NCBI RefSeq assembly: GCF_026213295.1
Contig: NC_079420.1
Span: 10,559,328-10,623,327, forward strand
Direction: 5' to 3'
DNA length: 64,000 nt
Source of the DNA: Gadus chalcogrammus
Lineage: Eukaryota > Chordata > Actinopteri > Gadiformes > Gadidae
The translations under genes were made by a program, and so were the position numbers. Numbering within the stretch: the stretch's first letter is position 1; each line of letters starts with the position of its first letter. This document shows, piece after piece, positions 36,188 to 48,602 of this stretch. The notes under the pieces were generated by a model. That model searched no databases. It was not told where the DNA came from and saw only the letters and a list, made by a program, of their open reading frames with translations.

Positions 36188-37194
36188 GGGTTAGACACCA
36201 GAACAGCTGGCGCGGCGGCGATCACACGACGGCGTTAATAATGAACGCCGGTGAAACTGATCCACTCAGGTCCACCTCAGAGTGGGTAAGAGGATATGAG
36301 GAAGAGGATTAACCTCATCACCTGCGTGTGGGCGTGTGTGTGTGTTTGCGTGTGTGTGCATGTGTCTATGTCTGTGTGTGTGTGGGCGTGTGTGAGTGTG
36401 GTCTGGGCACAGGTGACAGGCGTGTACCTTGCGTACGCCTGCACAGCGAAAACGGAACTGACTGAGGCTTAACTTCCCTAAAAGGACCCGTGCAGAACAG
36501 GGCCCAGAGGTGCTGGTCTAACCCCCTCTGGCTCCTTGGGCCGGTCAAAACCCCCTCTGGCTCCTGGGGCCAGGGAACCAACCACAACGACTGACAGGAA
36601 CAACTTGTCTAAAACGCTGAGCGCTTTGAATGGGTTAGAAGAACCTTGTAATAATCGACGATTAACCTTTCGGTAACGTCTATTACGCAAGCGAGTAGAA
36701 CGTGGAACGTATTTCATCTGAACCGTCAAAGTTCTCCTAATTTTCTCATATTCTCTGCATTCCGTCTGTCCTTCCTGTCCGTCTGTCCTTCCTGTCAGTT
36801 TTCCCTGCCTCTCCGTCGGCCCTGTCTGTATGTCGCTGGTCCGCTATGTGTGTGTGAGCGTGTAAGTGCGTGCATGTGTGTGTCTGTCTGTATATATGTG
36901 TGTGTGTATGTCTGTGTGTGTGTCTGTATGTGTTGTTGTGTGTGCGTGTGTCTGTGTGCGTGAGAGTGTGTGTGTGTGTGTGCCTGTCTGTATATGTGCG
37001 TGTGTGTGTGTCTGTATATGTGTGTGCGCCTCCAGTGTGGGAGCAGCAGCAGAACAGAGAGGAGCATAAGGAGGGACAACAGCTCAGCCAGAAGTATGCT
37101 GCGGTCCAACCTGGCCCTCGCTCCACAGGAAGTAGAACGGCCCTGGGTGGTTTCTCTTTAATGGAGGAATGTGAGGCCGCTCGGCTTCTGTCTG

Positions 37195-37590
37195 CAGGAA
37201 CACGCGATGGGTTCCAGCCCACTGTAGTGGACCTGTCTGCAGGAACACAGTGGGTTCCAGGCAGCCCACTGTAGTGGACCTGTCTGCAGGAACACACAGT
37301 GGGTTCCAGCCCTCTATAGTGGACCTGTCTGCAGGAACACACAGTGGGTTCCAGCCCTCTATAGTGGACCTGTCTGCAGGAACACACAGTGGGTTCCAGC
37401 CCTCTATAGTGGACCTGTCTGCAGGAACACACAGTGGGTTCCAGCCCTCTATAGTGGACCTGTCTGCAGGAACACACAGTGGGTTCCAGCCCTCTATAGT
37501 GGACCTGTCTGAAGGAACACACAGTGGGTTCCAGCCCTCTATAGTGGACCTGTCTGCAGGAACACACCACTCTGGGTTCCAGGCTACTGT
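37195..37590 (+). repeat. 45-bp tandem repeat, about 8 units
   Basis: The unit starts GGACCTGTCTGCAGGAACAC and contains GGGTTCCAGCCCTCTATAGT. The length is a multiple of three, so frames stay open on both strands without being genes. Confidence 0.92.
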
Positions 37591-38758
37591 GTCGTGGACC
37601 TGAGTGTTTGTTTGCCCACAGCTGCTGTGCTGTTAGAGAGAGAGTGGTGTCTGTCTATCCTCACGCTATGAAACGCACACGCGCATGGACACACGGACAC
37701 ATACACACACACACCCACAAACATGGACGCACACAAAAACATGGACACATACACAGACACACACGGAAACACACACACACGGAAACACGGACACACGCAC
37801 GGACACACACAGGCAACTTCCGATGCAAGGCATCCCTTGAGTTTTCCAATCAGCCATGTGAAAATACAAGCCTGTCAGAGTCAGGACTTCCTGCGATTCT
37901 ACTTTCAGGGACAAACGGTGAAGTGAGGGGATCCCACTCCGAGGGGGGTACTTCCTCCCAATCCGGCCCAACTTCCGCCCAGAAAAATTCACAAATGAGG
38001 CCCCCATTTTGGGCTTATTATTTACAACCTAACATTGAACGAATTGGCGTTATAACCATGGTCCCGCCTCCTTTATAACGCTCACAGGAGCACCGCGGGC
38101 AGGACGCCTGCAGAGTGAACTTATTGTTGTTTAGTTCATCGCTGCCTGTTGCAGATGCACTGATTATCAAAGTACAAGTAGACCGGAGCACAAAGCGGTC
38201 CAGTGTTTGAGGAACGGAAACTCCATATAGGACGAGATGACTGTGTGCAGAATGACTGCATCACGTCTCTTCCTGTTCACAGCCGTCGTGGGACGTCAGA
38301 GCCCCGAGGAACCGCATCTTGAACTAGTTTAGGGGTTCTTTCTGCCCCTGGTCCGGGGGTCCATGTCTCCAACACGGATTGTATCCGAGTGGGAAAGCTG
38401 TACTTATCAGATGGGTCACTCTGCTTCTCCCAGCAGAACCAGCGTGATGCTGTACTGGGACTGACTGGTTCAGATGTTGCTCCACAGACCCGTAGACCGG
38501 AAGGAAACGAAAAGTAGCGCAGTAGACACGACAGAACGCGATCTTTGTATCGGAGACAAACCATCTAAACAAACCCAAACCTCCGCACCTTAGCGTTCGA
38601 GGAGATCCACGGAGAGACCCTCAAGCACCTTCACGGCCACACAAAAGTTTGAATATGTTTCCTCACTCATCACACGACTTGACTTCATTCGGAACGTCAA
38701 GGAAACCGTTGGTTATATATTAAAGTGTAGTAGTAAACATAGTTGTTAATGTAAGTAC

Positions 38759-39175
38759 CTGCTCTTTTCGTCACGTTTTCCCCGCTGGCCAACCTTCACG
38801 ATGAGCTCCGTAAGGTCCCTTGTTGTTCCATGCTTGCTCCGGTCTCCTCACTGGGGTTAGACTGAAATCGGATCCTGGTTTCTGTGTGAGCAGGAAGTTG
38901 GAGCGGCCAGACGCAGCGCCTCCTGCGCCTCCTCCCACTGCGCTCCCTAGGCACGCTGCCGCTGCCGCCGTCTGCGTAAACACACTTCTCCTCCGGCCTT
39001 CCTCCTCTTCTCTCTTGCTCCGCTCTTCACCGGACCCGAGGCCAGCAGCCAGCAGCACTACTGCTCTGTTACCCTCATGGCGGTCCCGGACCTGTTGGAG
39101 AGGGTCCTCCTGGCTGACGTCACCGCGGGATTCCCGAGGGCGGCCGCCAGGGGGCGCGCCGCGCGTTTATCTCAA
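38759..39175 (-). promoter_or_regulatory. elk3: Probable elk3 promoter and non-coding first exon
   Basis: The sequence is GC- and CpG-rich compared with its AT-rich surroundings. It contains a perfect CRE palindrome TGACGTCA at 39115-39122 and a CAGGAAGT ETS-type site near 38890. On the minus strand a possible donor (GAGCAG then gtactt) lies at 38759/38758, which could join to the acceptor at 35944 just before the elk3 ATG. The first coding exon begins two bases before ATG, so an upstream non-coding exon must exist. Its placement here is inference. Confidence 0.5.
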
Positions 39176-40571
39176 CGAGCGACAGTGTCACGTTATAACA
39201 ACTCTATACAAAGTAATGATCACACTAAACACGGGCAAATCATGTCGTTATTGTGGCAGGAATTTTGAGCCAAGTCAATCATGACTGTCTAAACTGGGTA
39301 GAATAAAGAGTCATACCGAACCTATAACAATTATGGTCATATATTTGGGTAATAACGGTACAGTGACATAAACAATCGTACAACAAACTAACAATAATCC
39401 ATAAAACAAAAAAAACAATAATCCAAGGCCTATCATCCGAGGCCTAGATGCGAGTCCTCCCTGCCTCTCTCCAAGATTTCCGCAAGGAGGAGCCCCCAGA
39501 TGGGAAATCATCTGGCGTCCCTCCAAGAGGCACGCAGGCTGAAGTACCCTGCATGGGAAATCAACCCGTGTCTCTCCAATAGAGCTCCACGAGCCGAAGA
39601 CCTCCCCTGATGGGAAATCAGCCTGTGCGCCTCCAAGAGGTGCACAAGTTGAAGACCGACCCATTGACAAACGCGAAGACTTCTAAGACCGATTCTGTCG
39701 GGATTCTGAGGGAAGCTCTGTATCCCAAACAAAGCCCTTTGTTGACCAGATGGCCCAGAATCTAACCATAAAGCTCCTCAAGGTGTCATCAAATGGTGTT
39801 CGTGGCCGGCCCTATGAGTTGACTGTTCAACGTAAACAAATACAGATTTTTTTCATCAGTTATCTTATCTTTTTATTCAAGTAGGCTATACAACGTTTCC
39901 CAAACCTTTACGTACACTGGATGCAATATTAGCTTATATATTCTATTTTAAATGAATATTTTAAGAAAGTCCTATTAAAAAAATTAAATAATGATATACC
40001 ATTATGTCAAGCTCTTCGTATTTTTTTCATTTGCATATAATGCTAAATTAGAAGATGCTTTATAAATAATTAATCAAAGAAATGATTTTAGAACACTTCT
40101 TGACAGCATCGTCTTTAATTTGATCGAGCTCCTTCAATGAGTCAGTAGGTACAGGTTTCTTCTACCGTTCACATTGTTAACAGCAGAATAATGGGTTTAA
40201 TATGATTAATAATAGTGAAAAATAATTATGTAGGCCTACTGGAGTCTCAGTGGATAAGCTGTAGTTAAATTAGGTGTCGCGGTTAGTGTCACTATAGGTA
40301 GCTTTATCTGACGGTGTAAAATAACTTTACATAAAGTCTTACTTAATTATAACTACATGGTGTATAATCTTGTGTTATATGGGCGGTGCATAATCCATAT
40401 TTCAACTAAGAAACTAACTTCCATATCTATGTATTGAGCGGGTGGTCAGGCCCTGAGGCGTGGTTCCCCAGCAGGGGTCTGATTGGTGGCTGGGTTGGAG
40501 GCCAGCTCAGTGTACCTTTTGGAGAGGCCAGCTCCGCGCTCACACCAGCGCTACTGACCCGCCGACGCGAC
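39176..40571. other. elk3-hal intergenic region
   Basis: The two genes are divergent. The left part has about three degenerate copies of a 60-65-bp repeat carrying ATGGGAAATCA (39460-39665). The middle (39840-40430) is strongly A/T-rich. No LTA4H exon, which separates HAL from ELK3 in human, is visible. The hal promoter must be within the last few hundred bases; no TATA box could be assigned with confidence. Confidence 0.5.
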
Positions 40572-43500
40572 ATGCCTCGCTTTACAGTACACATCCGCGA
40601 TGAGTGGTTGGCGATTCCTTGTCGAGATCCCACCAAAACCATCCACTGGCTCGGACTCGAGGCTCTCAGACGTTATATTAAAAACAAACCCGACAACGGG
40701 GGGATCACCACTCTGAAAGATGTCCGTTTCGTGGTGCGCAGGTGCCAGGGACAGGGTCTGTTGGACGGAGAAGACACCATCGAGGATGCGTTGGAGGATA
40801 ATGACTTTTTGGAACTCGGTAACAGCATATGCATAATGACATACTATAGTTAGTGACGGTCGTTTGTATTCATTGTTTGAAATCTATCGGTGTTTGTTGA
40901 TTCCTGTATATTCGTGCATAATTGCGCGCAGAATTCTCTGCAGGATTGATGTCACTTTGTAGCGTTATTTACTTGGGTGTCTTTCTTGATCATTAATGGC
41001 GTTGTGTGGTGTTTAAATATGTTTTTCAGCGATGGAAGGGGACACCATGTCTACTGAGTTCATCCCGTCACAGCCGGGAGTTTCTCACCTGTATCCTTAT
41101 CACGTGCTGTACCGTTCCGAGGTCAACCGGGTCACGGGATGTATTTCATGACATGGTTATTTCATTACACTTATACTTTGCTGGGAAAGGCGTAATATCT
41201 AAAGAAATCCTATTCCTAAACGGTGTATAACAGAACAGCAGCTTACAGGGAACCCAAAGATGTAAGTATATGTTAAGGCAGTCTGTCGTCAAACGGTTTT
41301 GTATTTGCGAGGCCTAAGGCCGTTGATTAGGCTGCCTAATCAAAGGTGTGTCAATATGCCTCTCTTTCCAGAATATTTGCATGGATGGCAACAGCCTGAC
41401 ATCAACAGACTTGGTCAATCTGGGTAGAGGACTCTACAAGATAAAGGTAATAATCAACAAATGGACTGTCAACTGCCAATCATTGTTAATATTTACCATT
41501 CCCTTAATCCTGCTCTCCGAACCGCCCGCAGCTCACTCCCGAAGCAGAGACCAAAGTGGTGCAGGCCAGAGAGCTCCTGGACACCATAGTTAAAGAAAAC
41601 AAAGGTTAGGACACTACTTTCCTTTGTTTATCATTACACCAAAGATCCAATCAATCATTACCTCGCCATGCCAAAATCAGTGCAGCGTACGACTGACGTT
41701 TGGCTCTCTCTGTCCGTAGTGGTCTACGGAATCACCACTGGATTTGGAAAATTCGCCCGTACAGTCATCCCTGTGGGCAAACTCAAGTACAAACAGTGTT
41801 GTCCTTTTTCACCTATAGACTCTGCATAGCAATAGCCCCCCTACCCCCCCTTACCCCCCACACCCCTTTAACACACTTAGCATCTTATCCTAGCTATCTC
41901 TGTCGTATATGGGGAATGGGTTAACCTAGCGATTGTTAGCGCTCAACACTTTAACATCCTTGCTGTACCGACAGAGATATATTGTTGTACTTAATGTAAG
42001 TCGCTTTGGATAAAAGCGTCTGCTTAATGCCCTCAATGTAATGTCCAGAATGTAAATGTCCTATTCATTGGCAATTCAATGTAATCATGGGTGATTCATG
42101 CTCTCTTTCTCTCCCCCAGGGAACTGCAGGAGAACCTGGTGCGCTCCCACTCAGCAGGTAGGTCTCCGGTCCCCCCTGCTCTTCTTCAGCCGGGCGTGTA
42201 GCGCTGTGTGTGTCACATCCCCCGTCTGTTTTCAGGGGTGGGGAACCCCCTGAGCCCGGAGAGAACCCGCATGCTGCTGGCCCTCAGGATCAACGTCCTG
42301 GCCAAAGGCTACAGCGGAATCTCCCTGGAGACGCTTCACGCCATGATCCAGGCCTTCAACGGTAAACCACCGCCGCCACTTTAACTCAACCCTTTGATGA
42401 GGGGCGGCATGCGGCTCAGGTGGTGGAGCGGGTCGGCTGTTAACCGGAAGGTTGCTCGTCTGATCCCTGGCTGTCGAGGTGTCCATGAGCAAGACCCCTC
42501 ACCCTGACTGCTCCCGACGAGCTGGCTGTCGCCTCGCATGGCTGACCCCGACGTCGGTGTGTGAATGTGTGCATGAATGGGTGAATGTGAGGCATTGACC
42601 TGTGTTTGACCTCCGAGGGCAGAGGCACGCGATGAAAGGGCCGTAGGGGCTGGGGAAACGGGGTGCTGACCCTGGCCTTGTCCCCGCAGCGTCCTGCCTC
42701 TCCTTCGTCCCGGAGAAGGGCACCGTGGGGGCCAGCGGGGACCTGGCGCCCCTGTCCCACCTGGCCCTGGGGCTGATGGGGGAGGGCCGAATGTGGTCCC
42801 CTAACAGCGGATGGGCCGATGCGAAATACGTAAGAGCTGCTTCAAAGTAACCCTCTATTGACTTGGCAAACAGCCCAGTCGCCCTGAGTGACTGACGGCA
42901 CGGCAGCGCATGCATCAGAGATCAATGCTTCTGTAAAGACCAAAACATGTTTGCTTTGTGATGCCCCCCCCATCCCCCCCCCTACCTTCCCACCTTACTC
43001 ACCAGTCGTCCCCTCTCTGCTCCCTCTTCTCTCGACAGGTCCTAGAGGCCCACGGACTTAAACCAATAGTGCTCCGACCCAAAGAGGTAATGAACGCCTA
43101 TAGCTGCTCTGTCATGTGGGGCTGGTCCGGGGTTCACCTTGATGTATGTAAACAGACCTGTGTTTGCATTGTTGGGAAAGAGGAGTTGATGCATCTTGAT
43201 AAAAGAGGCTGCACACGGGAGTCAAAAGAGCAACCAGCAGATACAGAAAGAGGATAAGAGAGGGAGAATGTTTGGGTATTGTTACAATGAGTGTGTACAT
43301 TAAGCGCCAGGACATACTGCATACAATAAGTGTGTAAGAGGGGTATGGGGGGTTATGGGGGGAGGCTATGCAGAGTCTAGGTGAACTCTGAACACGTGGG
43401 TCTTGAGTCTTATGTGGAAGCTGGTGGATCAAGGTTAAACAATAATGAAAGCGTCCGCTTCCAGGGCCTGGCTCTGATCAACGGCACCCAGATGATCACC

Positions 43501-46500
43501 TCCCTGGGGGCCGAGGCGGTGGAGCGGGCCCAGGCCATCGCCCGGCAGGCAGACATCGTCGCCGCCCTCACCCTGGAGGTGCTGAAGGGCTCCACCAAGG
43601 CCTTCGACAGCGGTGAGGAACGCGGGTAACCGGACGCCATGAGGGCCGGGCGGCATGTGGCTCAGGAGGGAGAGCGGGTCGGCTGGGAACCGGAAGGTTG
43701 CCGGTTCGATCCTCGGCTCCTCCTAGCCGAGTGTCGAGGTTTCCCTGAGCGAGACACCTCACCTTGACGGGCTGGCTCTCGTCTTGCGTGGCTGACTCCG
43801 CCGTCGGTGTGTGAAAGTGTGCATGAATGGGTGAATGTGTGGCAGTATTGATACAGCGCTTTGGGTGGCCACTGGTTAGAAAAGCGCTGTATAAATGCAG
43901 TCCGTTTACCATTGTCCCGGTCTTCCCGGTGTCCTGAGCTAACCCCTGTTGTGGTGTTGGATGGTCTGAATGTGTAGAGATCCACGCCCTGAGGCCACAC
44001 CCCGGACAGATCGAAGTGGCCTTCCGTTTCCGCTCCCTGCTCGAGTCGGACCACCACCCCTCGGAGATCGCAGGTCAGTGGGCCTCGTAGAGATCTTCCT
44101 GATACCGATTCCGATTACTGAACTTGAGTATCGGCAGATACCGAATATAAACCATCATTGTAACTACTGATAGCACTTTTTCTTATTGATCGGTTGATTT
44201 ACTAAAACAATCTCCTTCAAAACGACATAATTTACATTTATAATCAATAATTATAGATTATAGATTATAATCTATATTTATTTTCCTGTGTAGTCAATTT
44301 TGTAGTCACGTGATGTATCAGATCGGCGCAAAGACTTGTGTACTTTCCGATACTGTAATCGGAGCAACTCTAGCCAGCAGTTCTTTAAATGCGGTAGCAT
44401 CACTCCGTACATTGACCGTACTCCATCATGCTGCATCCAGCCGTCCTCCACATGTTAGTGGAGGACGCCACCGGGCGCCGTCATGTGATACCTGCTCATG
44501 ACGGAGACATCTTTCATAAGGTTTGTGTCCGTCTGCTCTCTGAGGGTTGCTTGTGTTCCTCAGAGAGCCACCGATTCTGCGACCGCGTTCAGGACGCCTA
44601 CACCATGCGGTGCTGTCCTCAGGTACCGTCGTCGAATCTCCTCTCCCCGGAAACGGTCCCGTCTGAACGGCCCGGTCACGGTTCTCATGGACGTCTCCTC
44701 TCTGCCTCCACAGGTTCATGGGATCGTTAACGACACAATCGACTTCGTCAAGAACATCATTAACACGGAGATCAACAGTGCGACTGACAATCCCGTATCC
44801 TTACGCCACGTTGTCACACAGCCCAGTATTAACCGATATTTGAATACATGGTTTGTTAATTTTAACGCATTTTGAAATGTGACTGAGGAAACATTAGTTC
44901 CCTGATTGTTTGGATAAGATGGTGTTTGCGGAGAGAGGGGAGACCATCTCCGGGGGCAATTTCCATGGAGAGTATCCTGCCAAGGTATGTAATGGCTTCA
45001 CAATCCTTCAGGTTATACACATCAGATCAAAGTATGGTATATATGGTTTGAGAAGATAATTCTGTAACCAGTGCACTAAATAGGTAGCCTGGTTCTACCA
45101 GACTCTCGTACTTCACTTCATTTCATTTCATTTGTACAGAGAGTCTGGACCTAATCAATTGACAAACGTTAACTCACTTGAAGGCGGGTGTCTGTTGAAG
45201 TTTAAAATGATTGGATCTGCCCAGTGCCACTCTGGGCAGACGCGCAGGTTGTACACAAACCAAACACCTTGCGCGTCTGCACGAAAATGTCCGTCAACGA
45301 CAGCTGCAGGTTTTGTTCGTCGAATTTAATTTATCAGGGAAAAATTGCACATTGTAAATCAACTACCGACCTACAACAACAACTCAAACTGGCGTACGAC
45401 TTTATCGTCATTGTTCTCAGACACGCCCTCTGTTCGCTGATTGGTGGCCGCTGTGGCGGCACCAGAAAACCAAATTACATACAGCAGGTCCAGACCTAGC
45501 ACTGAAGGGAAATTCAAATTGAGCGGAAGTACTTAGGCGGGCGGAGCCAGGCTACTAAATAGGAGTACATATTGAAATGTATCTACAACAAAGCAAAGCT
45601 ACAGAGAGATGTGAGCCAATCCCAGGCTTGTTGAATCCCAAGAGAAATGAGTCCACTGTCTTTAAAGTCATCCATTGCACACCTTTGACCCACGGTTTCC
45701 ACACAAGCCAACCATGATTTACATTTGCAACACTTATTTACAATGAGTATAATATTCAGAAGAAAGAGAAAAAAATATATGGCTGTCGGTACAGTAAGGA
45801 TGTTCATAGAACCAAGTGCCAAGCACTAACAATTGCTAGGTTAACCCTATCCAAAGATAGCTAGGATAAGATTCTACACAAGTACTATTTTTAAGTGCCA
45901 GGCCATATACATACAATTAGTGAGCAAGAGGGGTGTGTGGGGGGGTGAGAATGATCACCGATTTGTGTTTTGTTTTTATTGTGGGACACTTTGGATCTGC
46001 TAAATGCCCCAAATTGAAATGTCAATGTGTTGGTCTTCCCGTCTCTCGTGTCCCCCCCCCCCCTGTCCTCCGGTCAGGCCTTGGACTACCTGGCCATCGG
46101 GGTGCACGAGCTGGCCTCCATCAGCGAGAGGCGGATCGAGCGCCTGTGCAACCCCTCCCTGAGCGAGCTGCCCGCCTTCCTGGTGAACGAGGGCGGCCTC
46201 AACTCCGGCTTCATGATCGCCCACTGCACCGCCGCCTCTCTGGGTGAGTGTTGGGCTCACTGTCACACACTACACACACGCTACACACACGTTACACACA
46301 CGCTACACATACACGACTACACACACACACACTACACACGCACTACACACGCACCGCCGCCTCTCTGGGTGAGTGTTGGGCTCGCTATCACACGCTACAC
46401 ACACGCTACACACACGCTACACACACGCTACACACACGTTACACACACGCTACACATACACGACTACACACACACACACTACACACGCACTACACACGCA

Positions 46501-48507
46501 CCGCCGCCTCTCTGGGTGAGTGTTGGGCTCACTGTCACACACTACACACACGCTACACACACGTTACACACACGCAACACATACACGACTACACACACAC
46601 ACACTACACACGCACTACACACGCACCGCCGCCTCTCTGGGTGAGTGTTGGGCTCACTGTCACACACTACACACACGCTACACACACGTTACACACACGC
46701 TACACACACGCTACACACACATTACACACACTACACACGCACCGCCGCCTCTCTGTGTGAGTGTTGGGCTCGCTGTCACACGCTACACACACGTTACACA
46801 CACACACGTTACACACACACTACACACGTACTGCAACTCCGCGTCTGTGGGTGAGTGTTTTCCCGCTGCCACATGTTACACACACGCTACACAAACGCTA
46901 CACACACGTTACACACACTGCACCGCCGAGTCTCTGGGTTAGTGTCCTCCCGCTGTCACATGCTACACACGCTGTATCTCTGGGTTAAACACGCTTTAAA
47001 CAAGCTTTAAACAAACTCCGTCCCTGGGTTAAACATGTCTTAAACACGCTTTAAACACACTCCATCCCTTGGTTAAACATGCTTTAAACACGCTTTAAAC
47101 ACACTCCATCCGTGGGTTAAACACGCTTTAAACATGCTTTAAACACGCTTTGAACACGCTCCATCCCTGGGTTAAACACGCATTAGACATGCTGTAAACA
47201 CGCTCCATCTCTGGGTACGTGTTCTCCCGCTGTCACATGTTAGACACACGCTGCGTCTCAGGGAAACGCCAGGTCTCCTGCCCGCTGTCACACACTAAGC
47301 ACTACAGTGTTGTGTTTGGTAAAGTTTAAACTCTCCAGGACGCTGCTTTTTCAAAACTCTGTGGAAATTTTCATTCAGATTAAACAGTATGTACTCTAAC
47401 CCATAGTGGGTGATAACTAAACATCAAATGATTTTCAGATTAAATAGAATGTACAACTCTAACCCCTAGTGGATGATAATTAAACATTGTATGATATTCA
47501 GATTAAACAGCGTGTGCGTACTCTAACCCCTAGTGGTCGATAAACAAACGACCAGATGAGATTGTCCTAAAATTGTGTCCTTAAAAATAAGTGCTTCTCC
47601 GTCCGTCCCTCCCTCCGGGTGCAGTGTCGGAGAACAAGGTGCTCTGCCACCCGTCCTCGGTGGACTCACTGTCCACCAGCGCTGCCACGGAGGACCACGT
47701 CTCCATGGGGGGCTGGGCGGCCCGCAAGGCGCTGCGGGTCATCGAGCACGTGGAGCAGGGTAGGCTGGGGGGGATACTCTCTACACACTTCAGGGGCCGG
47801 CATGCGGCTCAGGAGGTTGAGCGGGTCGGCTGGTAACCCGAAGGTTGCTAGTTGAGTGTCGAGGTGTCCCTGAGCGAGACACCTCGCCCTGACTGCTCCT
47901 GGCGAGCTGGCGGTCGCTCTGCATGGCTGACACCGCTGTCGGTGTGTGAATGTGTGCATGGATGGGTGAATGTTAGGAAATATTGTAAAGCTCTTTGAGT
48001 GGCCGCTTACTAGAGCCATTGACTTGCATAATAATGTCCTCATAACGGCACAATTAATGACAGGGTGTCTAGTTTCTGTCCGTCTCTTCAAAGAGTTGGC
48101 CATATATACATACGTGTGTGTGTGTGTGTTTTGAATGAATGATTATGTGTGTATTTAATCAATTGTGCATTTTAAAGGTCCATGTGTGTAGAATTGAGTG
48201 ACATCTAGCGGACTTGGCGGAAATGGAATTTAATATTCAGAAGTAGGTTTTGATTAGTGTAATCCCATGAAAAAAGGTTTTGAGGCCTTTATCTCTACAT
48301 GACCGCCGCCAGGGAGGCCGCCCTGTTGTTTCTACTGTAGCCAAGTGTGGACAAATGGCTATCGAGAGAATGCCTTCTGAATTTGTTATTTGTTTTGATA
48401 GCCATCTCACTTGTGTGTGTGTGTGTTAAATTATTGATTGTGTGTGTGTGTTGAATGAACCGTGTGTGTGTGTTATTAACCCTATGTGTTTATGTGTGTG
48501 TTCTGAA

Positions 48508-48602
<95 letters not shown>

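Noticed and set aside
41030..41160. Longer version of hal exon 2 reading through to a stop at about 41,150
   Set aside because: It would truncate the enzyme. Ending at the gtatcc donor (41091) and adding the 28-base exon restores the conserved YREP segment and frame.
43649..43912. tRNA gene candidates at GGTTCGATCC motifs
   Set aside because: The A-box and B-box motifs belong to the family A SINE-like head. No complete cloverleaf with acceptor stem was found.
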